From Devosia ginsengisoli (GTDB lineage Bacteria; Pseudomonadota; Alphaproteobacteria; Rhizobiales; Devosiaceae): a stretch of DNA of 64,000 nucleotides. The notes beneath the pieces are model-generated. The model did no database searches and was not told the origin of the DNA. It was given only the letters and a program-made list of their open reading frames with translations. The stretch lies in the NCBI RefSeq assembly GCF_007859655.1, contig NZ_CP042304.1, positions 2,294,001-2,358,000 of the forward strand. Reading direction: 5' to 3'. Positions 1 to 8,866 of the stretch are shown one piece after another; the first letter of the stretch is position 1; each line of letters starts with the position of its first letter. Made by a program: the position numbers and the translations under genes.

Positions 1-1
1 C

Positions 2-928
2 GCCCTCTCGACGCCGCAAAAGGTGTCGCCCGAAACTTTGCAGCGCATCGAGGATGCCATCCGCCAGACCGGTTACGTGCCCAATGCCGTGGCCGGCGCC
101 CTCGCCTCGAGCAAGAGCAATCTCGTGGCCGCCCTCATGCCCTCGGTCACCAACATCGTCTATTCCAGCATGCTCCATGCCTTTTCCGACATCATGTGGG
201 GACACGGCTACCAGATCATCTTTTCCGAGACCGGCTTCGATCTCGACCGCGAAGAAAAGGCGATCGCCACCCATCTTTCGCGGCGGCCCGATGCGATGCT
301 GCTCACCGGCATAAAGCACGGCCAGGGCGCGCGGCGCATGCTCGTCAATGCCGGCATTCCAGTGGTGGAAGTCTGGGACATCACCGATACCCCGATCGAT
401 TGCTGCGTCGGTTTCTCTCACGCCGGCGCCGGCAGCGCCGCGGCGGATTTCGCCATCGAGGCCGGCTATCGCCACGCCGTCACCATCACGGCCGGCGACG
501 AGCGGGCCTGCCGCCGGCGTGACGCCTTTGCCGCCCGCTTCGCCAAGCTTTCGCAGACACAGGTACCGGCCGTCGATTTTGACAGGTCCGCCTCGCTCGG
601 CCTCGGCCGCCAGGCGCTGACCCAGGTGCTGGAACAGGGCGTATTGCCCGGCACCGTGCTGTTTTGCAGTTCAGACCAGTTCGCCCAGGGTGTGCTGGTG
701 GAAGCGGCCGATCGCGGCCTGTCGGTGCCGCGCGATATCGCCGTCATCGGTTTCGGCGACCAGGAATTTGCCGCCTATACCGAGCCATCGCTGACCAGCA
801 TCCGCATCGACCGGCAGATTCTGGGACAACTGGCCGCCAATGCCCTGGTGGACCGCTTCACCGCCGGCACGACGCTGAACGCCGTTCACGACGTGGGATT
901 TGAACTCGTCCGGCGCAGCTCTGCATAA
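2..928 (+). CDS. LacI/GalR-family transcriptional regulator, 5'-truncated by window edge
   Basis: The reading frame is open from base 2, so the gene begins outside the window. The visible N-terminus retains the end of the LacI helix-turn-helix/hinge region (KVSPETLQRI, then GYVPN and the hinge ALASSKS). After it comes a complete periplasmic-binding-protein-like effector domain ending in the usual VIGFGD...EPSLTSI region. A GTG at 23 could be miscalled as the start but would remove the DNA-binding head. The effector domain most resembles the gluconate-utilisation (GntR) branch of the family, which usually represses sugar-acid catabolism genes. Its target is probably upstream, out of view. The next gene, mrpA, follows after 187 bp and looks unrelated. 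Confidence 0.9.
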   Translation, partial: ALSTPQKVSPETLQRIEDAIRQTGYVPNAVAGALASSKSNLVAALMPSVTNIVYSSMLHAFSDIMWGHGYQIIFSETGFDLDREEKAIATHLSRRPDAMLLTGIKHGQGARRMLVNAGIPVVEVWDITDTPIDCCVGFSHAGAGSAAADFAIEAGYRHAVTITAGDERACRRRDAFAARFAKLSQTQVPAVDFDRSASLGLGRQALTQVLEQGVLPGTVLFCSSDQFAQGVLVEAADRGLSVPRDIAVIGFGDQEFAAYTEPSLTSIRIDRQILGQLAANALVDRFTAGTTLNAVHDVGFELVRRSSA

Positions 929-1115
929 CGATTGCGACATCAGCCGAAATGCCGATCGCTTTGCGCCTTTCTGCTGGTAGACCTCAAATGCGACAATGAG
1001 ATACACCTGCCGCTGACGAGGAATCATTCATAATTGTCGTCATGCCTGCGATGATGTCTTCATGGCAGAAAGCTGATTCTAGAACATGAGGAACTGAGCG
1101 CTGGGATTCGATGAC

Positions 1116-4043
1116 ATGATGCTTATTGCCCTGATCGGCTTGCCGTTTCTCGGTAGCGTGATTGCAGCACTGCTACCGTCGGGCGCGCGCACCGGGGCGG
1201 CGATCCTGGCCGGGTTGGTTGCACTTGTCTGTCTTGCCCTGACGATATTCAGCTATACCGGCATTGCCGGTGGGGAAGTCGTCCGCCACGACATTGCCTG
1301 GCTGCCCGATCTGGGCCTGAACGTGGTTCTCAGGCTGAACGGGTTTTCCTGGCTCTTCGCCATCATGATCACCGGGATCGGCTTTCTCGTCGTGCTCTAT
1401 GCACGCTACTACATGTCGCCGAAAGACCCGGTGCCGCGCTTCTTCTCGTTCCTGCTTGCCTTCATGGGCGCCATGCTCGGCATCGTGCTGTCGGGCAACC
1501 TGATCCAGTTGGTGATGTTCTGGGAACTGACCGGCATCTTCTCCTTCCTGCTGATCGGCTACTGGCACCACAATGCCGGCGCCCGCGACGGTGCGCGCAT
1601 GGCGCTGATCGTGACCGGCACGGGCGGGCTGGCGCTGCTGGTGGCCATGCTGCTCATGGGCCATATCGTGGGCAGCTATGACCTCGATGTGGTGCTGGCT
1701 TCCGGCGACACGATTCGCAACCATCCCTATTACATACCGACGCTGCTCCTGGTCCTGCTGGCGGCCTTCACCAAGAGCGCCCAGTTTCCCTTCCAGTTCT
1801 GGCTGCCCCGCGCCATGGCGGCGCCGACGCCGGTCTCGGCCTATCTGCACTCGGCCACCATGGTGAAGGCCGGCGTTTTCCTGCTGGTGCTGTTTTGGCC
1901 CGTCATGGCGGGAACCCAGGCCTGGCAGTGGATCGTTACCTATACCGGCCTCGCCACCCTGCTGATCGGCGCCTATTCGGCTATTTTCCAGCAGGACCTC
2001 AAGGGCGTGCTGGCCTATTCCACCATCAGCCATCTCGGTCTCATCACCGCCCTTATCGGCATGAGTTCGCCGCTGGCTCTGGTGGCCGCCATCTTCCACA
2101 TCGCCAACCACGCCACGTTCAAGGCGTCCTTGTTCATGGCGGCGGGTATCATCGACCACGAAACCGGCACGCGCGATATCCGACGCCTCAGCGGCCTGTT
2201 CCGCTTCATGCCGTTTACCGCGACCCTGGCCATGGTCGCCGCGGCCGCCATGGCGGGCGTGCCGCTGCTCAACGGGTTCCTGTCCAAGGAAATGTTCTTC
2301 GCCGAAACCGCCATCAAGAACACCAACCCCTTCGTCGATGTCTCGCTGCCCTTTGCCGCGGTGCTGGGGAGCCTGTTCGCGGTGACCTATTCGCTGCGCT
2401 TCATTCACGGCGTCTTCTTCGGTCCGCCGCCAACCGAACTCGACCGCGTGCCGCACGAGCCGCCGGCCCTGATGCGCCGGCCCATCGAAATCCTGGTGCT
2501 GATCTGCCTGCTGGTCGGCATCATTCCGGGCATCGCCATCGGGCCTTATCTGGGCGCGGCGGTGCTGTCGGTACTGGGACCCGAAGCGCCCTATTACAGC
2601 CTTGCCATCTGGCACGGCTTCACTACGCCCCTGCTGATGAGCCTTGTGGCGCTGGTGGGCGGCGTACTGCTCTATTTCCTGCTGCAGAAATATCTGGCGC
2701 GGGGCATCGATGGCGCGCCGCTGATCGACGACCTGATCGGCCCGCGCACTTTCGAGCGCCTGCTGATCCTGCTGTCGGTGCGCTGGGCCAAGACGCTCGA
2801 GCGCGTCTTCGGTACGCGACGCCTGCAGCCGCAACTGGCCATACTGGTCGGCATTGCAGTCCTGGCAGGCGCCGCGCCCTTCCTCGGCGCTTCCGGCCGG
2901 CTCAGCCTGTCGCTCGAAGGCGCCGACCTGGCTCTCGCTTTCGTCTGGGTGATCGGCACGACCTGCGCCGTCGGCGCCGCAGTGCAGGCAAAATATCACC
3001 GGCTGGCCGCGCTGATGCTGATGGGCGGCGCCGGACTGGCCACCTGCATCACCTTTGTCTGGTTCTCGGCGCCCGACCTGGCATTGACGCAATTGCTGGT
3101 CGAAGTCGTCACCACCGTGCTGATCCTGCTGGGGCTGCGCTGGCTGCCCAAGCGCTGGCAGGATGCCAATATCGATGTGGCGAAGTCGCGCGGGGCACGG
3201 TTCCGGCGCGCCCGCGACATGGTCCTCGCCATCGCGTCGGGAACCGGCCTCGCCTTCATGGCCTATGCCGTCATGACCCGCGACGCCCCCCGCAGCATTG
3301 CCAGCTTCTTCGTCGAAAATGCCTACGCGCTGGGCGGCGGGCACAATGTGGTCAATGTCATCCTCGTCGATTTCCGCGGTTTCGACACGCTGGGCGAAAT
3401 CACCGTGCTCGGCATCGTGGCACTGACAACGTTTGCCCTGCTGCGGCGCTTCCGCCCCGCGGCGGACAGTATCGAGCGCCCCGAACAGCAGGTCATCCAG
3501 AGCGGCTTTGAGGGGCAGCGCAGTGCCGATGCGGAGGGCACGATCCTGTCCGATTTCCTGTTCGTGCCATCGGTCATCATGCGCTGGCTGTTTCCCGTCA
3601 TCATTGTGCTGGCGATCTACCTGTTCCTGCGCGGACACGATCAGCCGGGCGGCGGCTTCATCGCCGGGATCACCATGTCGATCGCCTTCGTGCTGCAATA
3701 TCTCGCCGGCGGCACGCGCTGGGTCGAAGACCGGCTGCGCATCCTGCCCACCTACTGGATTGGCGCCGGCCTGCTGCTGGCGCTGCTGACCGGCATCGGA
3801 TCGTGGCTGTTCGGCTACCCGTTCCTCACGACGAGCTTCCGCTATCTCGACCTGCCGCTCTTCGGCAAGATACCCATGGCGACGGCACTGCTGTTCGACC
3901 TTGGCGTCTTCATCCTCGTCGTGGGCGCAACCGTGCTGATCCTCGTCGCGATCGCGCACCAGTCGATCCGCGGCGCCAAGCCGGCACGGCTGCGGCCGGC
4001 ACGCGTCGACACCCCGCCGGCTGGCAACGCGGAGGCCGAGTGA
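1116..4043 (+). CDS. mrpA: Mrp-type cation/H+ antiporter subunit A fused to subunit B (MrpA/MnhA, PhaAB type)
   Basis: This 975-residue polytopic membrane protein is the largest subunit of the multisubunit Na+(K+)/H+ antiporter. The N-terminal two thirds is NuoL-like: the FWELTG and KSAQFPFQFWLP segments and a conserved Lys after HSATMVK fit the proton-channel half. The last part (around residues 800-930) contains the MnhB-like segment with RGHDQPGGGF, so subunits A and B are fused, and no separate mrpB follows. This matches the rhizobial phaAB arrangement. ATG codons at 1116 and 1119 are both possible starts. The stop overlaps the mrpC start by one base (TGATG), which suggests translational coupling. 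The operon would export Na+ or K+ and support alkali or salt tolerance; ion choice cannot be read from the sequence. Confidence 0.95.
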   Translation: MMLIALIGLPFLGSVIAALLPSGARTGAAILAGLVALVCLALTIFSYTGIAGGEVVRHDIAWLPDLGLNVVLRLNGFSWLFAIMITGIGFLVVLYARYYMSPKDPVPRFFSFLLAFMGAMLGIVLSGNLIQLVMFWELTGIFSFLLIGYWHHNAGARDGARMALIVTGTGGLALLVAMLLMGHIVGSYDLDVVLASGDTIRNHPYYIPTLLLVLLAAFTKSAQFPFQFWLPRAMAAPTPVSAYLHSATMVKAGVFLLVLFWPVMAGTQAWQWIVTYTGLATLLIGAYSAIFQQDLKGVLAYSTISHLGLITALIGMSSPLALVAAIFHIANHATFKASLFMAAGIIDHETGTRDIRRLSGLFRFMPFTATLAMVAAAAMAGVPLLNGFLSKEMFFAETAIKNTNPFVDVSLPFAAVLGSLFAVTYSLRFIHGVFFGPPPTELDRVPHEPPALMRRPIEILVLICLLVGIIPGIAIGPYLGAAVLSVLGPEAPYYSLAIWHGFTTPLLMSLVALVGGVLLYFLLQKYLARGIDGAPLIDDLIGPRTFERLLILLSVRWAKTLERVFGTRRLQPQLAILVGIAVLAGAAPFLGASGRLSLSLEGADLALAFVWVIGTTCAVGAAVQAKYHRLAALMLMGGAGLATCITFVWFSAPDLALTQLLVEVVTTVLILLGLRWLPKRWQDANIDVAKSRGARFRRARDMVLAIASGTGLAFMAYAVMTRDAPRSIASFFVENAYALGGGHNVVNVILVDFRGFDTLGEITVLGIVALTTFALLRRFRPAADSIERPEQQVIQSGFEGQRSADAEGTILSDFLFVPSVIMRWLFPVIIVLAIYLFLRGHDQPGGGFIAGITMSIAFVLQYLAGGTRWVEDRLRILPTYWIGAGLLLALLTGIGSWLFGYPFLTTSFRYLDLPLFGKIPMATALLFDLGVFILVVGATVLILVAIAHQSIRGAKPARLRPARVDTPPAGNAEAE

Positions 4044-4375
4044 TGGAAGCGATCCTGGCAATCAGTATCGGCGTACTTGCCGGCTCGGGCGTGTGGCTGC
4101 TGCTGCGCCCCCGCAGCTTCCAGGTCATTATCGGGCTGTCGCTGATATCCTATGCGGTCAACCTCTTCATCTTCAGCATGGGAGGGCTGAAGAGTGACGC
4201 GGCGCCCATCGTCGACGGCATCACTGATGCGGCTGCCTATGCCGATCCGGTGCCGCAGGCTTTGGTGCTCACGGCCATCGTCATCGGCTTTGCCATGACC
4301 GCACTTTTCCTCGTCGTACTGCTGGCCGCACGCGGCCTGACCGGTACCGACCATGTCGACGGGCAGGAACGCTGA
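4043..4375 (+). CDS. mrpC: Mrp antiporter subunit C (NuoK-like)
   Basis: This 110-residue protein has three predicted membrane helices and is NuoK-like, as expected for MrpC/MnhC/PhaC. A conserved run, PQALVLTAIVIGFA, lies in the third helix and is diagnostic of the family. The start at 4043 overlaps the mrpA stop by one base and its stop overlaps the mrpD start (ATG at 4375), so it is translated as part of the coupled Mrp operon. It forms the small channel subunit of the antiporter membrane complex. Confidence 0.95.
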   Translation: MEAILAISIGVLAGSGVWLLLRPRSFQVIIGLSLISYAVNLFIFSMGGLKSDAAPIVDGITDAAAYADPVPQALVLTAIVIGFAMTALFLVVLLAARGLTGTDHVDGQER

Positions 4376-5982
4376 TGATGGAAAGCCTGTTCGCCCACAT
4401 CGCCATCCTGCCCATCGTGCTGCCGCTGCTGGCCGGCATCGTGCTGGTGCTGATCGAAGACCGGCATCACCGCACCAAGCTGGTCATCGATATCGTCGCC
4501 ACGGTGCTGCTGCTGGTCGTGGCGCTGGCGCTGCTGGTCCATGTCAACAATGGCGGGCCGAACCTCAGCACCTACAGGCTCGGCGACTGGCCGGTGCCGT
4601 TCGGCATCGTGCTGGTGGCCGACCCGCTGGCTGCGCTCATGGTGCTGCTGACGGCCATACTGGGGCTGAGCACGGTCGTCTTTTCTGCCGCCCGCTGGCA
4701 CCGCGCCGGATCGCATTTCCACAGCCTGTTCCAGCTTTTGCTGATGGGGCTGAACGGAGCCTTTCTCACCGGCGACCTGTTCAATCTCTTCGTCTTCTTC
4801 GAAGTGCTGCTGGCCGCTTCATACGGCCTGATGCTGCATGGTTCGGGCACGGTGCGGATCAAGGCCGGCCTGCACTATATCGCGGTCAACCTGGCCACCT
4901 CGTCGCTGTTCCTGATCGGCGTGAGCCTCATCTACGGCGTGACCGGCACTCTCAATATGGCCGACCTGGCACACCGCATTCCGCTCATCCCCGAAGAAAG
5001 TCGCATGCTATTCGAGGCCGGCGCCGCCATCCTGGGCATCGCCTTCCTGGTCAAGGCCGGCATGTGGCCGCTGAGCTTCTGGCTGCCGACCACCTATGCG
5101 GCGGCAAGCCCGCCGGTGGCGGCAATGTTCGCCATCATGAGCAAGGTCGGCATCTATGTGGTGCTGCGGCTGTCCTTGCTGCTGTTCGGCGAAGGCGCCG
5201 CGGCGCATCCAGGCGAGCAATGGCTGCTCTATGGCGGCATGGCGACCATAGCCTTCGGCACTGTCGGCGTGCTGTCCTCGCAGGGAACGGCCCGCATGGC
5301 GGCATTCTGCGTGCTGGTCTCGTCGGGCACCCTGCTGGCCATGATCGGCTACGAGAATGCCGGGGTCACGGCGGGGGCGCTCTTTTACCTCGTCAGCTCG
5401 ACGCTCGCTTTGTCCTGCCTGTTTCTGCTGTCCGAACTGGTGGAACGCGGCCGTGGCAGCGAGGCCGGAGTCCTGGCCGTTACGCTCGAGGCTTTTGGCG
5501 ACGACGAAGAGCCGGCCCATGACGAGGAGATCGGCATAGCCACGCCGCTGACCCTGGCCTTGCTGGGCATCGCCTTCCTGTGTTGCGCACTGGTGATTGC
5601 CGGCATGCCGCCATTCTCGGGCTTCATCGCCAAATTCGCCATGATCGGCGCCGTACTCAACCCGCAGGGGCTGGGCGCCAGCGTCGGCATCTCCGCCACG
5701 AGTTGGGCGCTGGTGGCGCTGCTGATCGTTTCGGGGCTGGCGGCAACCATCGCCTTGCTACGCGCAGGCATCAACATTTTCTGGGTGACATTCGACGGCG
5801 AAGTGCCGCGCGTCAGCATTGCCGAAATGCTGCCGGTACTGCTGCTGCTCGGGCTCTGCGTGATATTGACCGTGCTGGCCGGCCCGGCCATGGCCTATAT
5901 GCAGGACACCGCACAATATCTGCATGTGCCGACCGCCTATGTCGATGTCCTGCTCGGTACCAGCGCGGGGGCGACGCCATGA
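4375..5982 (+). CDS. mrpD: Mrp antiporter subunit D (NuoN/NuoM-like)
   Basis: This 535-residue integral membrane protein is homologous to the NuoL/M/N antiporter-like subunits. Conserved landmarks are FNLFVFFEVLLAASYGL (membrane Glu), VKAGMWPLSFWLP (membrane Lys) and PPFSGFIAKF near residue 410. Length and order match MrpD/PhaD. Two ATGs (4375, 4378) are possible; 4375 overlaps the mrpC stop. A charged loop, EEPAHDEE, near residues 380-387 is typical of the variable region of the family. It acts with subunit A in cation/proton exchange. Confidence 0.95.
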   Translation: MMESLFAHIAILPIVLPLLAGIVLVLIEDRHHRTKLVIDIVATVLLLVVALALLVHVNNGGPNLSTYRLGDWPVPFGIVLVADPLAALMVLLTAILGLSTVVFSAARWHRAGSHFHSLFQLLLMGLNGAFLTGDLFNLFVFFEVLLAASYGLMLHGSGTVRIKAGLHYIAVNLATSSLFLIGVSLIYGVTGTLNMADLAHRIPLIPEESRMLFEAGAAILGIAFLVKAGMWPLSFWLPTTYAAASPPVAAMFAIMSKVGIYVVLRLSLLLFGEGAAAHPGEQWLLYGGMATIAFGTVGVLSSQGTARMAAFCVLVSSGTLLAMIGYENAGVTAGALFYLVSSTLALSCLFLLSELVERGRGSEAGVLAVTLEAFGDDEEPAHDEEIGIATPLTLALLGIAFLCCALVIAGMPPFSGFIAKFAMIGAVLNPQGLGASVGISATSWALVALLIVSGLAATIALLRAGINIFWVTFDGEVPRVSIAEMLPVLLLLGLCVILTVLAGPAMAYMQDTAQYLHVPTAYVDVLLGTSAGATP

Positions 5983-6461
5983 GACGCCTGCTGCCCTATC
6001 CCCTGCTCTGGGTCGGCCTATTCGCCATGTGGCTGCTGCTTGCCGGCAGTCTCGCGCCGGGTCAGGTGCTGCTCGGCGCCATTATCGCCACCCTGGCCTG
6101 CCGGGCGGCTGTGCTGCTCGATCCACCCAAGCCGCGCATGCGCCGGCCCGGCACGATTCTGCGCCTGATCGGCACTGTCATTGCCGATATCGTGGTGTCC
6201 AATATTGCCGTGCTCGGGCTGATCCTGAGCGGGCGGAAACCACGTTCCGCTTTCGTCACGATTCCGCTCGACCTGAAAGACCCGACCGGGCTTGCCATCC
6301 TGTCGGGCATCGTCACGGCGACACCAGGCAGCGCCTGGATCCACTATGACTCGATCCTGCACAGCGTCACGATCCATATTCTCGACACCGAGGATCCGGA
6401 AGCCTGGGCCGCAACGCTCAGACGTGTCTATGAACAGCGGCTGGTGGAGATATTCCAATGA
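5979..6461 (+). CDS. mrpE: Mrp antiporter subunit E
   Basis: This 160-residue subunit has two N-terminal membrane helices and a cytosolic domain with the family stretch TATPGSAW and the C-terminal HILDTEDPEAW. It starts at the ATG at 5979, overlapping the mrpD stop by four bases, and ends overlapping mrpF (ATG at 6458). MrpE is needed for assembly or activity of the complex rather than for catalysis. Confidence 0.94.
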   Translation: MRRLLPYPLLWVGLFAMWLLLAGSLAPGQVLLGAIIATLACRAAVLLDPPKPRMRRPGTILRLIGTVIADIVVSNIAVLGLILSGRKPRSAFVTIPLDLKDPTGLAILSGIVTATPGSAWIHYDSILHSVTIHILDTEDPEAWAATLRRVYEQRLVEIFQ

Positions 6462-6739
6462 GTACGAGCATCATCTTCTGGGCGGTATCGGCAGCGCAGG
6501 TCATGCTGGCGCTGGCCATGGCAGCAGCCTGCTGGCGGTTGCTGCGCGGCCCCCGCGCGCAGGATCGCGTGTTGGCCGTCGACAGCCTTTATCTCAGCGC
6601 CATGCTGCTCCTGGTCACGGTCGGCATCCGCACCGAAAGCCTGTTCTATTTCGAGGCCGCCCTGGTGATCGGCATGCTCAGCTTCGTCTCCACCGTGGCA
6701 CTGGCCAAGTTCCTCATGCGCGGCGAGGTGATCGAATGA
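6458..6739 (+). CDS. mrpF: Mrp antiporter subunit F
   Basis: This 93-residue protein has three hydrophobic helices. The RGPRAQDRVLAVD segment is the conserved first loop of MrpF/PhaF. It overlaps mrpE upstream and mrpG downstream by four bases each (ATGA junctions). It is a small membrane subunit of the Mrp complex. Confidence 0.94.
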   Translation: MSTSIIFWAVSAAQVMLALAMAAACWRLLRGPRAQDRVLAVDSLYLSAMLLLVTVGIRTESLFYFEAALVIGMLSFVSTVALAKFLMRGEVIE

Positions 6740-7101
6740 GCGCATTGTCGGCACTTCCCGAATGGGCGGCCATACTGGTCGCGATACTGGTCCTGGCCGG
6801 CGCTGCCATCACCCTGATCGGCACGATCGGGCTGATCCGGTTCCCCACCTTCTACATGCGCATCCACGCGCCGACACTGGGCAGCAGCCTGGGGGCAGCC
6901 CTGGTGCTGCTGGCTTCCTCGCTGTATTTCTCGATCGCGCTGGAACGCCCCATGCTGCATGAGGTGCTGATCTTCGCCTGCATCATTGTCACCACCCCGG
7001 TCACCCTGATGCTTCTCGCCCGCTCTGCGCTCTATCGCGACAGGGCCGAGGGAAATGACGGCATCCCGACCATCGAGCCGGCCAACCGCGACGACACCTG
7101 A
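6736..7101 (+). CDS. mrpG: Mrp antiporter subunit G
   Basis: This 121-residue protein has three membrane helices and the MrpG/PhaG signature GLIRFPTFYMRIHAPT. The short hydrophilic tail is not conserved. It is the last gene of the Mrp operon. It ends 24 bp before the stop of the convergent GntR-family gene, and I see no convincing terminator hairpin in that gap. Confidence 0.95.
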   Translation: MSALSALPEWAAILVAILVLAGAAITLIGTIGLIRFPTFYMRIHAPTLGSSLGAALVLLASSLYFSIALERPMLHEVLIFACIIVTTPVTLMLLARSALYRDRAEGNDGIPTIEPANRDDT

Positions 7102-7125
7102 AGTCCGGAACCGACTGTCGTTCGC

Positions 7126-7830
7126 CTACTGCATGATCTCGGTGGGGAAGAGGCGCTTGCGGGATCCCATCAGGTGCTCATGCATCAGGCGCTGCGCCGC
7201 CTCGGCCTCGCCATCGCGGATAGCCTCAAACACACCGGTATGCTCGACAAAGACGTGCTTCAGCCCGCCCTGCGTACTCTTGAGCGAGAGACCGTGGAGA
7301 CGCATGCCGACGGCAATATGCTCCTCAAGCGCCTGCATGGCGGTGACGAAATAAGGGTTCATCGAGGCCTGGGCGATGCTCAGGTGAAACATGAAATCCG
7401 CATCGGCGCGGTGAGACTGGCGGTTGGTGGCATCCCGCAGCAGGCTTAGCGCAGTCTTGATTTTCGCCAGCGACTCCGGGGTTCGGCGATGCGCCGCCAT
7501 GGCGGCGGCTTCCGGTTCGATGGTGAGGCGGAAGTCATAGCAATGCTGCAAATCCGACAGGTTCGCCATCTGCCCGAAGCCGAGGGGCTCGCGGATGCCC
7601 TGCTCCCGCACGAAACTGCCGGCGCCCCGGCGCGAATAGATCAGACCCTGGTCACGCAGGCGCTGCAGGGCGTCACGGATGATCGGACGCGAGACCTGAA
7701 ATTCGGCGGCCAGAGAGTGTTCCGTCGGCAGACGTTCATCGACGGCATAGGCGCCGGACTTGATGGCGCGCTGGATGCGCTCGAATACGGTTTCGGAAAG
7801 GCTGCGCCGTCCGGTGATACTATCCGACAT
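7126..7830 (-). CDS. GntR-family (FadR subfamily) transcriptional regulator
   Basis: This 234-residue regulator has an N-terminal winged helix (residues about 10-75: LPTEHSLAAEFQVSRPIIRD, then GLIYSRRGAGSFV) and a C-terminal all-helical FCD ligand domain with the usual metal-binding pattern (D then H residues around HLSIAQASMNPYF). It is the last gene of the leftward operon and overlaps the kinase gene by 11 bases. FCD regulators of sugar-acid pathways normally bind palindromes in the promoter of their own operon. The ACAACATGTTGT palindrome at 14142-14153 is the best candidate. The ligand is probably a pathway intermediate; this is inferred from context. Confidence 0.93.
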   Translation of the reverse strand: MSDSITGRRSLSETVFERIQRAIKSGAYAVDERLPTEHSLAAEFQVSRPIIRDALQRLRDQGLIYSRRGAGSFVREQGIREPLGFGQMANLSDLQHCYDFRLTIEPEAAAMAAHRRTPESLAKIKTALSLLRDATNRQSHRADADFMFHLSIAQASMNPYFVTAMQALEEHIAVGMRLHGLSLKSTQGGLKHVFVEHTGVFEAIRDGEAEAAQRLMHEHLMGSRKRLFPTEIMQ

Positions 7831-8866
7831 GATGCTGCGCTAGGCTCCCGCTGTTGCGATAGGAGGCGGTCAACCGGGACAGGGTCTCCTTGTCGCCAAA
7901 CCCGCCCGATTTGGTGATGACAGTCAAGCCACCTGCCCGCGCCAGCGGCAGGCCCGGCAGCGCTTCTCCCACAAGTTCGAGCACGCCTATGCCCAACTGG
8001 CCCAGGATGACCTGCGCCGTCGCCCCGCCGGAAAGGATCAGCAGCGAACCCGGAGCTGGTGCGAGGCGGGACAGCGACAGCCCCAGCGCGGCGGCGACCG
8101 CGCTCCCATCGGCCGGCGCAGGCCCGGGCAGGGCCTGAATGACGGTCAGCCGCGCCGGGGCCGGCAGACGAGCCGGCGCCATGCCGTTGGGTGCCGCGAT
8201 ATAGGCGAGATCAGGATGGCTCCGGCGCAGGTCCTGCAACTGCGTAAGCGTGATGGGGTCAGTGGAGCCGACGACGCAATAGACATCGCCTGCGGGCAGG
8301 GAAAGATCGGGCGCGCGGCCATCGGGAGCCATTGCGCGGGCCATGGCTTCGGCCAGCCCGCGCGCTCCGATGGGCAGGTCGAAATCCAGCGACAGGGCGC
8401 GATCGATATCGGCCTGTTCCGCGATGTCGGGGATACCAGCCATCGCGCCATGACGACCAAGCTTCTCGGCAATGTCGATGGGCTCGACCACGCCGAAGCC
8501 TCCCAGCCTGCCGCCACACGTCCAGCGCCCGAAAGCGGGAATGGCGGGGATGACAAGACTGCGGCGATGGGGGATGGCGTCAAGTTCGGCGGCAATGTTG
8601 CCCTTGAGGCGCGAGTCCACCTTCTTGAACAGCGGAGTGCCCACGGGCAGTCGAGAAATTGCCGCCTGCACGGCGTCCCGCGCCGCATCGGGCGACAGGT
8701 CACGGCTATCGGTCGATACCCCGACGATCCGGGCACCGCTGGCAATGGCCTCGGGCAGCGAGGCCGGACCGAGCGCCACCACGGTGGCAATGCCGCGCAT
8801 GGCAAAGGGGGCTGCGGCGTCGAGCGCCCCAGTCACATCGTCGGCAATGATCACCCGCTCAAGCAT
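7820..8866 (-). CDS. Four-carbon acid sugar kinase family protein (DUF1537)
   Basis: This 348-residue protein starts with the family motif IADDVTGALD (residues 7-16), the acid-sugar binding element. The nucleotide-binding half has LSGGAT and ends in KSGGFGD. Characterised relatives (DtnK, OtnK, DenK) phosphorylate D-threonate or D-erythronate, or their keto derivatives, at O4. Those proteins are usually about 420 residues long, so this one is short, mainly in the linker and middle. The presence of pdxA2 at 15362 supports a threonate-like pathway: kinase product oxidised and decarboxylated by PdxA2 to dihydroxyacetone phosphate. The exact substrate is not determined by sequence. Confidence 0.87.
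   Translation of the reverse strand: MLERVIIADDVTGALDAAAPFAMRGIATVVALGPASLPEAIASGARIVGVSTDSRDLSPDAARDAVQAAISRLPVGTPLFKKVDSRLKGNIAAELDAIPHRRSLVIPAIPAFGRWTCGGRLGGFGVVEPIDIAEKLGRHGAMAGIPDIAEQADIDRALSLDFDLPIGARGLAEAMARAMAPDGRAPDLSLPAGDVYCVVGSTDPITLTQLQDLRRSHPDLAYIAAPNGMAPARLPAPARLTVIQALPGPAPADGSAVAAALGLSLSRLAPAPGSLLILSGGATAQVILGQLGIGVLELVGEALPGLPLARAGGLTVITKSGGFGDKETLSRLTASYRNSGSLAQHHVG

Noticed and set aside
1173..4061. A 962-codon open frame on the minus strand opposite mrpA
   Set aside because: It is the codon-mirror of a high-GC gene. Its translation is low-complexity (Gln, His, Arg and Asp rich) with no domain, whereas the plus-strand product is a clear MrpA.
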